A DNA stretch of 64,000 nt from Plasmodiophora brassicae (GCA_039704465.1 JASFAU010000017.1:372001-436000), one strand, 5' to 3'. Positions 33,352 through 44,893 are shown, numbered from the stretch's first letter. Notes: generated by a model not told the origin, from the letters alone. Numbers and translations are program-made.

Positions 33352-33586
33352 CGTCGTGCGCCGAAACGAACTTCCTTCGAACGGCACTCTTACGTATTGC
33401 GCTTCCTAGAGTGGAACGCACGTGGAACGCAACGACCCTGTTGAAATCAAGACTCAGTTAGACGTTTCGAAATTCCGGGCCAAAGGGTGGACTTCGCCGT
33501 CCTGTGAAGCGTGTACCTGTGTCTGAACGCTCTGTCCCGTACTCAATGTCCTGCATCACGTGCGCGACCAGTGTCAGCATCAGCCA

Positions 33587-34353
33587 TTATGGCAAACTGA
33601 TATTAAATGTGGACGCACCCGTTTCAGGGACTTCTGTCATGTATTCACCAATACATTGCCCTGAGGTGTCATTCACGAGGACCCTTCGAAACTCGTCGAG
33701 CGCGTGACAGTGGATGCAATGAAGTGGAAGGTGCATTCTCGAGACCATGCCTTGAGTGTGACGAGCCCTTGAGACAGTGCATTTCGCATGTTCTCGATGA
33801 AACTTGCTCGACGATTGAAACGTATGATGATCAGAAGACCCCCCGTATGTTCGGCAGGATTTGCTGCGCTGTTGCCAGTAAAGAGGTCGATCGGACTCAA
33901 CTCGAAAGTCTTGTTTGAGGATGCTTTGGATGCCAATGGGATGACGTTGCTGAACAGCGGAAGACACCTCTGCGGCAGACGACGCGACACATCACTAGAA
34001 ATGAAGGCCAGGAACCACTTGTCGGGGAAACAGCGAGTAAGGGCTGGAAGGGCGGATTTGAACGGGTAGAGGTCGACCTGGAACTCATCGTCGGCCTTAG
34101 CCGCAAACGCTGCCGTGCGATAACCGGAGTCGAGTTCGCCGAAAGAAATGACATAGTGCCCCGGAGAATGATACCGGAACCCCGACCCCACGCCGTACGC
34201 TGCCGTCGCCAGCTGCAAGAGCAAAGCGATGGCAACTGCAAACAACGTCGTCATCGCCAAAGAGATTACGAGAGTGGTCTTTCGTGGGACAAGTCGTGCG
34301 TGTAAGACTGTCGACGGCGAAACAACGACGACGAACAATAGGTCAAAAGCCAA
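33587..34353 (-). CDS. unknown membrane or secreted protein with N-terminal hydrophobic segment
   Basis: Exon 1 (34353-33763) and probable exon 2 (33691-33587) join in phase 0 across a 71-nt intron to give 231 aa. Residues 28-50 form a strong hydrophobic helix (VISLAMTTLFAVAIALLLQLATA), so it is a signal anchor or a signal peptide with a long N-region. The remainder looks extracellular, with four or five Cys, ending VLVNDTSGQCIGEYMTEVPE. I recognise no family. It diverges from RABL3, with 95 bp between start codons. Confidence 0.48.
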
Positions 34354-34447
34354 GTGAGGGGTTGGAGGAGGCCGCCCCTCGGATTATTGCGAAGGTCCCC
34401 GGGCGCGCTCTCGGATTGGCCACTGGTCATTACCGGTCTGCACGGTC

Positions 34448-35354
34448 ATGATATCCGAGTCGCTGATACGGGATGTGAGGATCCTGGTCCTAGGCAGGGT
34501 GGCGTTGTTGGGGTCGCGGGCGTACGTGCTGACACGTGACGACGCTCAGGCGATTCGGGGGTCGGCAAGACGGCGATGCTGAATCGGGTGTGCGACCCGT
34601 CCGATGACGGGGCGGACGCGCTGAATACGACGTGGACGGTCGGCTGCGTCCCCCATGTCCTGCTGCATCAGTCGGGCGATGAGCGGGTCATGGTGGAGTT
34701 CTTCGACGTCGGCGGCGCCAAACGCCACCGGATCAGTCGTCCGCTCTTCTACACCCAAATCAACGGTCGGTTGCCGATCGCACAGTGTCCCCAGCGGGCC
34801 AACGATCGTTTCGGATAGGCATCATTCTGGTGTTCGACGTCACCAACTCGAAATCGTTCGCCAACCTGCGCAAATGGATCCGAGAGATTGTCGAAGCGCA
34901 CAAGGAGCACCCGATCGACTCGACGTATTCGTCGCGGAGGGCGTATCGCGAGAGACCCGGGGACGACAACGACAGGCGGTCGGCGACGGCGTCGAAGGCC
35001 GACCTGGGACGCATGCCCATCTTCATCGTCGGGTGCAAACTGGACATCGACGACAGGAAGAAACCGCACTACGACGAGCTGTACAACACGATCAAGACGA
35101 TGGGCATTGAGCACGCGTTCGTGACGTCCGCGCCCGGGCACACGTTCAACCGTGGGCCGATCCTCGATTTCATCGACCAGGTGGTTGCGTACCGGTACCG
35201 GAGCGTGAAGGAGGCGACAACGTCGGCGGCGCTACGACACCACCATCAGCTCGATCGTACGCAGACGGTCGTCACGATCGGCGGCAGCGCCGCCCCGAGA
35301 TCGGGCAAGGCGTCGCCGTTTGGCTGGAGATCCCATGACCTGCATAGTCGATGA
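34448..35354 (+). CDS. RABL3: RABL3-like small GTPase
   Basis: Exons 34448-34493, 34550-34765 and 34819-35354 give 265 aa. The P-loop GDSGVGKT is formed across the first junction, which uses a GC...AG intron (donor CTAG|GCAGGG). The WTVGC switch I motif and the FFDVGG switch II (in place of Rab DTAGQ) are hallmarks of RABL3. The G4 position reads VGCKLDID, close to the T-K-L-D form of RABL3. The C-terminus has no prenylation cysteine, as in RABL3. A ~30-residue basic insertion (RERPGDDNDRRSATASK) lies before the G4 strand. The likely role is in vesicle or lipid-modified protein trafficking. Confidence 0.85.
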
Positions 35355-35671
35355 AAAGCGACAGGGTTTCGACTGCAAGCATTGTCGCTTCGTCTCGCGT
35401 CGCGTACCGCATGGCACCAATTGCATTGTATCGGGACCATGCGGGGGAGGGTCTCGGTTACCCGGCCGCTGCGTCCTGGCTGCCCCAACGTTCCGGGTCG
35501 GTGTACCAGCGGGTCCCGAGTCTGCTGTCGATCGGGCGGGCCCGTCTGCTCACCGTTACAGGATGGGTTGGTAGTGAGCAACCGGGTAGCTTCCGAGCCT
35601 CGTTGCTCGCAACCACATCAGGTGCATTTGCCTTGGCCGTGAGCAGGGTGGCAGTGGCGGCGTCGTCGCCG
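35355..35671 (+). other. 5' region of receptor gene 1
   Basis: A 317-bp gap between RABL3 and the receptor start. The receptor frame stays open upstream through much of it, so a longer N-terminus is formally possible. However, the signal peptide that starts at 35672 argues for that ATG. No repeat or promoter box is recognised. Confidence 0.35.
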
Positions 35672-38281
35672 ATGCCGTTCCCGACGCGTCTGCTGGTTTT
35701 GCTGCTGGCGCCTACTATTACGCTGGTCAGCGCGTTCCGGAACCTGTCCGAATGTGCCATCTGCGACGGCACCAGCAGTTACGGCACCGTCATCATCGAG
35801 ATCCACCCAGACGGTGCGTGCTGAAACGGTTGTATCTGTTCAACGGGACGTACATAACCGACAGGCCCGACATAGGAAACATGGAAGCCATTCCCATGCC
35901 GGCGTTCGTCGTGCGCGCGTCGCATCATGACGTCGCTGTTGGCTGACGCGCGTGTGCAGAGACTCCAATGACGTCTACGCCATGATCATGCAGAAACTTG
36001 AATCGCATGATCCAGCGACGGCGGTAATGTTCCTGGATGTGATCTGGAGCGGGGACATGGCCCACCTGCTGGCGGACATGGGCACGCTGGTCACGTCGGG
36101 CGAGCTGGCCGCCCCCGTCGAGATGGAGCAACAGTACGCGACGGTTAACGGGGTTCGCGTCGCCGCGCCCTACTTCGTCGATACCGGCTTCCTCTACTAC
36201 CGGAAGGACCTGCTCGCGAAGTACGGGTACTCGTCGCCGCCGTCGACCTGGGACCAACTGGAGCAGATGGCGGCCGTGATCCAGGCCGGGGAACGCAAGA
36301 CGAACCCGAGCTTCTGGGGCTACGTCTGGCAAGGCCTCGCCTACGAAGGCCTGACCTGCAACGTGCTGGAAGTGTTTGTCACGCACGGCGCCGGCGGCAT
36401 CGTCGAACAAGACAAGACGGTATCGGTGAACAACCCGCTGGGAATCGCTGCGCTGGCGCGTATGGTGAACTGGATCGGGACGATCTCGCCGCCCAGCGTG
36501 ACCAGCATGGACGAGGGCGGGTCGCTCAAAGTGTTCTCGGCGGGCAACGCCGCGTTCCATCGCAACTGGCCGGACGTGCTGACGTCGATCCGGGGCACGT
36601 TCGTCCAGAACATCACCGGGATCGCCCTCGTGCCCCATAACGGCGGGTCGACGTCGCACCATGGGACGCTGGGCGGCTGGATGATTGGCGTCAACAAGTA
36701 CGCGACGATGCAGGCGATGGCCGGCAAGGTCGTCTCCGAGCTGACCAGCGATCAGCACCAGATTAAGGAGTTCCACAAGAGCAACAAGATGCCGGTCAAC
36801 AAGGACATCTTCATGGGCGAGGGCCTGTGTGCACCCTACAACCCGAACGTAACGCAGATCTGCGATGTGGGGACGGTTCCCCCAGACTACATCGTGCCCA
36901 GGTGGTCGACCGTGGCCGCTCCGTACTACACGCTGACGTCTGCCATGGTGTACAACGCCGTCAACAGCGCCCTGCTGAGGCGGATCACGCCGGCCGACGC
37001 GGTCGCCAAGCTGGAGTGCCAGCTGACACTTCAGCTGTATGGACAAGAGGCGCTTCCCCTTCAGTGTTTGACGGAGATCACCGTCCAGAGCTGGGCTTCG
37101 ACAACAAACACCGCCCTGACGGCCGCTGCCATGATCATTGTTGCCGCTGCCGCTGGCTTCATCGTCGTGTTCCGCAACCACGCCGTTATGAAGGCGGCGT
37201 CGCCCATCTTCTGCCTGAACATCTGCGTTGGTGGCCTCGTTCTCCTGATTTCAAACATCACAGCGGGCCTGCACCCGGCCACGTACCGCGGATCCTGCTG
37301 GGCCACTGCCTGGCTGACCTGCATCGGGTTCGGCAGCCGCTTTCCGATACGTGCCAGGTCGTTGACGTTGGGCGCCAGGTTCATGGTCATGATGGGCGCG
37401 CTGTTCGTCAAGCACTGGCGCGTCGCACAGATCTTCCAGCTGGCGAAGTCCGGCCCACAGGCCATGAGCGTCGTCAAGATCACCAACGCGGACGTCGCCA
37501 AGCGCGTCGCCTTACTGGTTGCCCTCGACGTCGTCGTCCTTAGCATTTGGATGGGTCAGGCGCGTCGTGCCGTCCGTGCATCGACGAAGTCGACTAACGC
37601 GGCAACGGTACGTATAGGTGCCCAGGGAACCACTCCTTCGTACACGCGCGTGATGCAGGAGTCGTCGTGCCCGTGCCAGAACGCTGACTTGCACCAGTTC
37701 GTGACGGCGTGCACGTTGGGCGCCGGCGGCCTGTGGACCGTTGTCGTCCTGCACGGCATCCTGATCGTCTGGGGCACCGTCATCGCGATTCGCACCCGGA
37801 ACATCCCCATGCTGCTCTTCAATGAATCGGTATCGCCTGCGTCGCTGTTCCACGAGAGTACGACGACCGACGTCCCCGGTTGTGTGTCGTAGAAATTCAT
37901 GGGGCTGACGACGTACAACATCGCGCTGATCATGGTCCTGACCCTGCCCGTCATGCTGCTGGCCGGGTCGAACCCGTCCATGGGGCTCCTGGTCCGCGGT
38001 GTGGCCGCCGTCCTCGTCGTCACCCTCACCATTGTCGTCCTGTTCGGCTACAAGTTCTTCCTTGTCGTAGCGATGACACCCGAACAGCTCAAGAATCTGA
38101 AAGTAAGTTGCCATGATATGCGCTGAGCGTGCCGCCTGCTCAACCTGCCTGTCAGCAACAAACGGTAGTCCAAGGCCCTTCCGGAAGAGGAATTATCGAG
38201 GGCGTTATAGCACCGCCTGGAAAAGGGCAGGGGCGCTCAACGCCGGTTCCTCCCGTCGTGTTCGAATCACGGCTGGTTTAA
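35672..38281 (+). CDS. 7TM class C receptor with periplasmic-binding-protein ectodomain, copy 1
   Basis: Seven exons, 35672-35813, 35876-35903, 35960-37327, 37379-37554, 37618-37829, 37893-38102 and 38156-38281, give 753 aa. A signal peptide (MPFPTRLLVLLLAPTITLVSA) precedes a ~400-aa domain like ABC-type sugar-binding proteins. It contains DVIWSGDMAHLL, VDTGFLYYRKDLLAKYGY, PPSTWDQLEQMA, GYVWQG and AGNAAFHRNWP. Seven helices follow (ALTAAAMIIVAAAAGF..., SPIFCLNICVGGLVLL, VKHWRVAQIF, FNES|KFMGL). The C-W-A-T-A-W-L and FNES motifs are those of GABA-B-type 7tm_3 receptors. The cytosolic tail is ~60 aa. It is probably a plasma-membrane sensor of a small solute such as a sugar. The ligand is unknown. 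Confidence 0.9.
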
Positions 38282-38502
38282 TACATGTTTTCATGCCTTC
38301 TCCTGCATCGCTGCTTTCAGTAATTATTACTGTACACCAAGGCTGCTCTTCGTAATTTATGGCACGAGCTAGCCTCAACCCAGGACGATGCCACCAGGAA
38401 CGGTCATCTCTTGCAGGGTTGGTCGCCGTGTTGTCCTCGGGTCTCGGCATATGGTCACGTGATCTGCCATTATTGGTAGCAGGAAAGCCAACGCGGGCAC
38501 GT
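38282..38502. other. intergenic, nothing recognised
   Basis: Sequence between receptor 1 and the ankyrin-gene fragment. Part of it (about 38430-38515) matches the 3' flank of ankyrin gene 2 at 42300-42386, so the duplicated piece includes flank as well as coding sequence. Confidence 0.5.
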
Positions 38503-38612
38503 TTATTGTTTGGAAAACGTTGCTCCGTTTCGTAGAGCGTCAAGCATCGCAGGGTCTCCATGGGATTCGGCCAACGCGAGGACGTCATTCCCGGCGCGAA
38601 TACCATGAGCGA
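38503..38612 (-). pseudogene. duplicated 3' fragment of an SKP1/BTB-ankyrin gene
   Basis: About 110 bp encode the last 37 residues of the ankyrin genes at 42374 and 44894 (ALIAHGIRAGNDVLALAE...ATFSKQ, stop included). Similarity stops abruptly at about 38613, where unrelated sequence begins. The + strand start codon of the next (broken) gene lies within this fragment. Confidence 0.9.
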
Positions 38613-39477
38613 TCAGCGCACCGCCGTCCCGACCATCGTGCTCGCCTACAACCGCAGGACGCCGTTCGAGGACGCCGCCAATGCGTTCATGATTGCCTTC
38701 CTCGTCTTCTTCATCTTGTAGGGATCGCCGAGCGAGTCCGTTGTTCGCCAACGCCCTGAATCGTCCGATTGTCATATATAGCAACGTGCTGATGGAGCTT
38801 TCGGGCATGAACAGCAACGAGAACGCCGATGCACCGTCGTCGGGTGCACGTACCGACACCGAGCAGATCGAGTTGCTGTCCATGGTCAAGTCCTTGCTAT
38901 GGTTACGCGTCATCATTGGCGTCCTGTTCCTGATCATGACTGGGGACTGGCGCTGACGGTTCGCGACTGGAGAATCGGCGTCAAGACGATCGTCTTCGAG
39001 ATCGTCATCGTCGCCGTCGCGAACAGCATCCCGCCGATCATCATCGGTGTCCATCGGGGGCAGACCACCGAGAATTTAATCGTCTCCTTCCTGGGTGCGC
39101 GCACTGCTGAGTAAGCAACGTCTCGTGTCGTCCGGTACAATGAGGAAACGACTAGTCACTGCATGGTCGACGACAGTGTTCGGCACCGTGTCGTTCGGGC
39201 TGCAAAGCGGGGGGTTCTTCACCGAGGTCTTCTGCCGTAACGACATTACCTACGCCCACGTCGAACGTCGCCACTCATCGCTGATGTCCAATTGACCTGC
39301 GCCGCCAATATACGCACCATACCTGGAGCGTCTCCAACGCGACCACGTTGTCGAATGCTTTGACGGCAGCAAAGGAAGGCAGCAGGACGCATCAGGCCGC
39401 TGGCCTGACGCTGCGACGCTACCAGACCGATGTCGAAATCGGAAGCGTCCATCCGCAAGGTTATCTTCCTGCAACGA
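38608..39477 (+). pseudogene. broken multi-membrane-spanning gene
   Basis: Exon-like pieces are readable. VPTIVLAYNRRTPFEDAANA is followed by a hydrophobic helix and a good 64-nt intron (to 38780). NVLMELSGMNSNENADAPSS comes next and leads to VKSLLWLRVIIGVLFLIM. The frame breaks in a GGGG run near 38943, and the next piece LALTVRDWRIGVKTIVFE starts in another frame. Later pieces include FGTVSFGLQSGGFFTEVF and a polar C-terminal part ending near 39477. The first piece begins inside a duplicated ankyrin-gene fragment. I interpret this as a decayed or mis-sequenced membrane protein gene of unknown family. Confidence 0.35.
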
Positions 39478-39593
39478 AATGAATCGGAATGGACGTGGGT
39501 GCATGGTGGAGGGCGTTTCTTTATGGAGGCGTGTCGAGCCTTGCAAGCAGATGATCATTTGGGGATCGTCACATCCAGGACCACGACGTCTGG

Positions 39594-41349
39594 TCATCCG
39601 CGGCCAAGGCCAAATTCCGTCCGACCCCTGTGGTCCATCAGACTGGTGTCGCGGTTGAGTACTTTAGCGAACAGCATGTTCATGCAAGCGACCTGTCCCG
39701 TGCTTCGGTGAGCGTCTTGTCCACTGTTTACGGCGACGTGCAACGGCGTCCGCCCTTGCTTGTCCTGCTGATAGATATCGGCGCCGTTGTCGAGTAGCAC
39801 CTCGACAATATCCTTCAGTCCGGACTCCACCGCAACGTGTAGTGCTGTTCTGCCATCCTTGTCAACCGCGTCGGCGTTTGCCCCATGGTCGAGTAGCACC
39901 TTGACAATACTCGCCCATCCGTACCACGCCGCAACGCGTAGTGCTGTACTGCCATCTTTGTCGACCGCGTCGACGTTTGCCACATGGTCGAGTAGCTTCT
40001 TGACAATACGCGTCTGTCCATGCCTCACCGCAACGTGCAGTGCTATGTTAACCGTGTTGTCGTTTGGCCCATGGTCGAGTAGCACATTGAAAATGCCCAT
40101 CCGTCCGTCCTGCACCGCAACGTGTAGTGCTGTACTGCCATCCTTGTTAACCGCGTTGACGTTTGCCCCATGGTCGAGTAGCACCTTGACAATACCCGCC
40201 CGTCCGTCCTGCACCGCAACGTGTAGTGCTGTACTGCCATCCTTGTTAACCGCGTTGACGTTTGCCCCATGGTCGAGTAGCACCTTGACAATACCCGTCC
40301 GTCCGTCCTGCACCGCACCGTGTAGTGCTGTACTGCCATCCTCGTTAACCGCGTCGACGTTTGCCCCATGGCCAATCAGTAACTGCACGATCCGGATGCC
40401 ATCCGATTCCTCCTCGTCGCTGGTTTTGTCGATCGCGGCGACATGCAGAGCCGTGCCCCGTGATGTGCCGGCGCCTGCGTCGACCTCGATACCTGGGAAC
40501 CGTAGCAGCAGCTCGACAAGACGAGTATGCCCATCGAATGCAGCGATCTGCAGAGGTGACACAAAGTCATGGGAGGGCATCTGGGTGACGGCCACGCCGG
40601 GGATACTGAGTAGCAGCTCGACAATCTCGGGATGATTGCAGTCAGTGGCCCAGTACAGCACGTGGTGTCTCATGTTAAAGTGTCCGTAGTTCACCAAGTT
40701 GATATCGCCACGCCCGGTGATAAGGAGCGTTCGAATCGCTTTCACGATGGCTTTCTTTTGCGGGATGCTGTCTTGAAACACATCGGCAGCATGCAGCACA
40801 TTGTAGGCGGGAATTCTCCCCACAATGTGTTTTAATTTCGCCACGTCCAAATGGGCATTGAGCCGGATCCAAGCAAACTCCGCGCACGTGTACTCCATGG
40901 ATTCGATGTACCGCTCGAGGGCATCCATCTGAAGGTACTGTGCGGCTTTCAGCATACGCATTCGATCATCGAGTGTTGGGAGGTTATCTCGAACCCAGTC
41001 ACCGATACTGTCGCCCTGTGGCAGGCAGTTGGTAAGAATCAGTGATCATCGACGATCGACGCTAGTGACTTACATCATTTGCATGAACAGTCGCGATGTA
41101 GTGTGCGAACAGTCGCAGCTCCTTGTTAGCGACCCGCTCCAGAACCACGGGGCCGGTTAAAGGTTCTTCACCTTCGACGAATTTCTTGAGAAGACCGGAG
41201 TGGGCGGTGGCGCGCTCGCTTTTGACCTCGCAACAGAAGTCGAAACCTGTGGCGCAAAGGTACAGAGCATCAGGGACCGCGTAGCTGACGCCAAGGGTCA
41301 GGACGATGCACGTCAGAACAACACGTGAGTAACGCCCGCCGTCAGTCAT
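39594..41349 (-). CDS. SKP1/BTB-like domain plus ankyrin repeats, gene 1
   Basis: Exons 41349-41074 and 41015-39594 join in phase 0; the donor is GTAAGT and the intron is 58 nt. The product is 565 aa. Residues ~25-150 resemble the SKP1/BTB fold: YLCATGFDFCCEVKSERATAHSGLLKKFVEG...ELRLFAHYI, then MRMLKAAQYLQMDALERYIE, like the A-A-N-Y-L-D-I motif of SKP1. About nine ankyrin repeats follow, several almost identical (DGSTALHVAVQDGRxGIVKVLLDHGANVNAVNK). The first 22 residues could be a signal peptide, but that would be odd for this fold, so the start may lie elsewhere. It is possibly a substrate adaptor for a cullin ubiquitin ligase. Confidence 0.82.
39785..40400 (-). repeat. 99-bp tandem repeat inside ankyrin gene 1
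   Basis: The segment CCCCATGGTC-GAGTAGCACC recurs at about 39881, 39980, 40067, 40166, 40265 and 40364. Spacing is 99 bp (33 codons) except one 87-bp unit with a 12-bp in-frame deletion. The central units are nearly identical at DNA level. Confidence 0.9.
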
Positions 41350-42373
41350 TGCCAGTCGGTGCTCTGGTTCAGGCCTCAGGGCAAATATCAGAATGCGCCC
41401 TGCCGGCCGGTACGCGCCCGCAGTCAGAGCTGCGCGCCCGCGGACTCCGTGCCAGCGCGACGCTGCGTCTGGTCCCAGTCGACATGGCCCAGAACTGCGC
41501 CCCTGACCACTGGCAGTGTACAGGTGGTTCCTGAGTCCTGACTCTTTGGAACGACGTCGACAGGTTGGTTGTTCCTGAGAACGTTCCAGACGTCGGGGAG
41601 GTCGTGAAAGGCCTGAAATAGCTCGCACTCGCTGCTGTCGGTCAGGGCGGTCGCGGTGCAGATGGCCATTGTTCGCGCAAGCACGATGACAGGTGATCGC
41701 AAATGTCGATGCTGACAACGACGATGACAGCGATTTCGATCTGCACAAGTTCCTTGCTGCTGTCGACGGGTCCATAAGCGTTATTTTCGACGCTCTTTCA
41801 ACCGGGTGGGCTCCCGTCAACACATCGGATCTGGCATGTACTCTGGGCATTGACGACGTGGATAACTTACTGTTACAACATGCCCGGAAGGAGCCGGAGA
41901 AGGTCATACAGAGGGTTCTTCAGCGATCCACCCCCCGCCTCTGGTAAGATTCGTGCCCGCCTCCTGCTCGGTCAGTTACGGTTATCGTCCCAATATATTC
42001 CTCTCTCCGAAGCTGGCATTCTTTAGCCGTTTCATGAATGCCCCGAACGTCCCCGGTCCCGAACTTCTGGCCTTCGATGTAATGGAATAGGATCTAGCGT
42101 TCTATTAGTGTTCAGCATCGAGGTACTTCTCGAGCGCAAAGTTCGTCAAGCGAGGGGGCTGTCCCAGTGGCGAGCGCTATAGAGCGGTAGACTGCGGTAC
42201 CTTGAGAGACCTTTGGTCCGCTATAAGCGAAGCGACGTGACGACTGGAACGTTCTACTGACCCATGATCCGAATGTTGCTCACGTTCTGGATCTCGTCAG
42301 GCGCTTGTCGGGTCTCGGCATATGGTCACGTGATCTGCCATTATTGGTAGCAGGAAAGCCAACGCGGGCACGT
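41350..42373. other. ~1-kb gap with two candidate short exons
   Basis: On the + strand 41693-41947 an 84-aa frame ends GIDDVDNLLLQHARKEPEKVIQRVLQRS, which has the look of a death-fold helix bundle. On the minus strand 41669-41427 an 81-aa frame begins MAICTATALTDSSECELFQ. Neither has a supported start, splice partner or homologue I know. The right part (about 42290-42373) is the 3' flank of ankyrin gene 2. The rest shows nothing. Confidence 0.3.
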
Positions 42374-44427
42374 TTATTGTTTGGACAACGTTGCTCCGTT
42401 TCGTAGAGCGTCAAGCATCGCAGGGTCTCCATGGGATTCGGCCAACGCGAGGACTTCATTCCCGACCCGAATACCATGAGCGATCAGCACTTCCACAATG
42501 TCGATGCGATCAACGGATATGGCCATGGACAGCAAGTCTTGCCCCTTCGCGTTCACCATCGAGTTCATGTCGTCTGGGTTGCCGGCTTTAACCAGCTTGT
42601 TCAGTGCGTTGATATCGCCTTGGGTAATGGCGTCTTCGAGCGCGGTCCTGTGGCAGGCACCCTTCACGAGCAGTGTCTCCAGCACTGTACTGTCCGGAAT
42701 CATAGTTGCTGCCACGAACGCCACGCTAGTACCGGCGCTCGATGCCACGTTAGGGTCAGCGCCTGTTCGCAAGAGAAGGTCGACCATCCAGGGGTTCCCA
42801 GTACGGATCGCCTTTTCCAGTAACGTTGCGTCCGAGTCGACCCTCGCGTTCAAGTCATGAACGGCTCTGGACAGGATCCAGGCCAATCGTTGACTGTCAG
42901 TCGAGGCCACAGGCTGCTGGTTGGCCGACACAGCAGGGCTCCTTTCGATCAAGTGCGCTAACGCGTTCCTGCCAGAGGAGTCGACCGGGTTTGCGTCGGC
43001 ACCTGCGCGGGTTAAAGCAGCGCCGAGAGCGTAGAACTCGGATTCGGCAGCGATTATCAGTGCCGTTCTTCCCAGCATATCGACTGCGTTGATGTCCAGA
43101 AGGAATCCGTCTCGGATCAAGATATCAACCAACGTTGGGTCGTTGTTGTGGACGGCGATATGCAAGGGCGTGTCGCCAGTTCGGTCAATCGCGTTAACGT
43201 CAGCGTAGGACAGGAGTAGTAGTCGGACAATCTTGTGGAATTTCTTGCGACAGGCAACGTGCAGAGCCGTTTCGGAGCGACTGCCCTCCTGGTAGCCTGC
43301 GTTAACGTCGGCACCGGACTCAACGAGTAGCTTGCAGAAACGCTCGAGGTCATTGGCCGCCGCGATATGAAGCGCAGTCAGTCCCGACGCGTCGCGGGCG
43401 TTGGGATCAGCATGGAATTCCAGGAGTTTCGCGACGATCGCCTCCTCCCTGTCCTGCAATGCGATGTGAAGGAGGGGGTCGCCCGACCAGCTGCGCTCGT
43501 TTACGTCGCAAGCTTTCGCCAGTACGCAAACGGCCGCCACGTCCTTGCGTGCGATTGCCACGTGCAATGGGGAGCGATGCTTCTCGTCAAACATGGTCGG
43601 ATTCTGGACGCGGCGAACCAAGACTGCAATCGTTTGAGAAGAGCAGTTGGCAGATGACAGTTCGGCCGACAAGGCGTCCTCTACGAGTGCAGCGCGAACG
43701 CCAGGCAGCAGCCATTTCAGCATCAGGTCCATTAGGGAATAGTCGCGGTCCTTCATGGCCTTGTAGAATTCGTCGAATCGCGGCGCTGAGCATTGGAGAC
43801 GGCGAGTCACCAGCACTCGTAAAACGGGTTCGTGAATTAACCTGATGCGATTCTAATGAGAAACGATCACCGCGACCTTGAAATACAGGTGTCACCCAAA
43901 CAGACCCGTTCTTATCGTCGCGCCAGAAGTCGAGGCAATCCGTAAACGATTTCTCTTGATTGCGGGAAACTAGGTCCTCAACGATGCCGTTGAACAAGAA
44001 GGTGATGTCGAGGTAATCCGCCGCCCGCAGCATCGCGCGCATGTCGCTTTCATACATCGAAGGATCGATTTCCATCTCGGCCATCCACCAGTCCACCTTG
44101 GCCCGGTCCATGTCGATGGCGAGAAACGATGCAATCTGTGGACGGAGGTGAATGACACGAGCTGGCGTTCCATGACGCCCCACAGCGTACGAGTTTCGAG
44201 GTTCGCGCATTGAACGGAACCTTGACCTTGGTAACGGTCGAATCTTGTCCGAGCAGGCTGGCAATCAGCCGGGCGTTCTTCATGGCGCTCTGCCGAGGTA
44301 CACGCACCGACTTGTTGTCGTCGTCCTCAGCAACGAGCTCGAGAACCGCTGCACTCGTCTCGTTGATTGCAAGGAAGCCCCCGCTGCCGCCATCGATCGG
44401 TTCACTCGGCGCCACTGGATCGTCCAT
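42374..44427 (-). CDS. SKP1/BTB-like domain plus ankyrin repeats, gene 2
   Basis: Exons 44427-44191, 44135-43906 and 43841-42374 give 644 aa. The N-terminal SKP1-like part spans the first two junctions: LELVAEDDDNKSVRVPRQSA, LIASLLGQD, then MRAMLRAADYLDITFLFNGIV and FTDCLDFWRDD. A linker (LIHEPVLRVLVTRRLQC) leads to about ten ankyrin repeats, such as RSPLHVAIARKDVAAVCVLA and GDTPLHIAVHNNDPTLVDIL. It ends NGATLSKQ. It is about 90% identical in protein to gene 3, with identical intron positions, so the two are a recent tandem duplicate. It is a probable adaptor in ubiquitin ligation or another protein-protein hub. The function is inferred from the folds only. Confidence 0.88.
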
Positions 44428-44893
44428 CTCGTTCGGTTCAGGTCAGTCCGCGGAAATGCCGTGAGATGGAGGCGTCATTGTCAACATCACGAACCAGAGT
44501 GGGAGAGGGGCCCATATGGGCGACGCGTTCAGCACCCCAGGCAAGACCGCACTGGTCGGGCGGCTCTGGCCCCTCTAGCCACCTGCGAACAGCAGGAGTG
44601 CTACACAGCTGCTAACAACAAACGGCGAACCCGTTCCATGCAGGACACACGCCTGCGCCTACCGCCCGAGCGGTCCACTCAGGAGACTCTGAGACAACCG
44701 CACGAGTGGAGATTACACGGGAACCTTACCCCACCGCACGAGCGGTACACTGTGAACGAACACAGCAAACAATCTCGACCGAATTGCCCACGCGAGGCTC
44801 CATCCCACATCAACCTCCATCGTCCAATACAAACTCAGCAGCCACAGGCGCACCCACAACCACTGTGCAACAATAACAACGTAACGTTCACGT
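44428..44893 (+). repeat. gap containing a 3 x 36-bp direct repeat
   Basis: CCGCNCGAG starts at 44662, 44698 and 44734, exactly 36 bp apart, followed by related GGTCCACT, GGAGATTAC and GGTACACT segments. The remainder of the gap between ankyrin genes 2 and 3 holds no gene I can recognise. It must include the promoter of gene 2. Confidence 0.6.

Noticed and set aside
35355..35671. Longer N-terminus for receptor 1
   Set aside because: The frame is open upstream, but the strong signal peptide begins at 35672, and the copy 2 signal peptide aligns at the same place.
38190..38285. tRNA-like TTCGAAT loop
   Set aside because: A short stem surrounds the loop, but no matching acceptor stem or D arm exists upstream. 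The bases encode the receptor 1 tail in frame.
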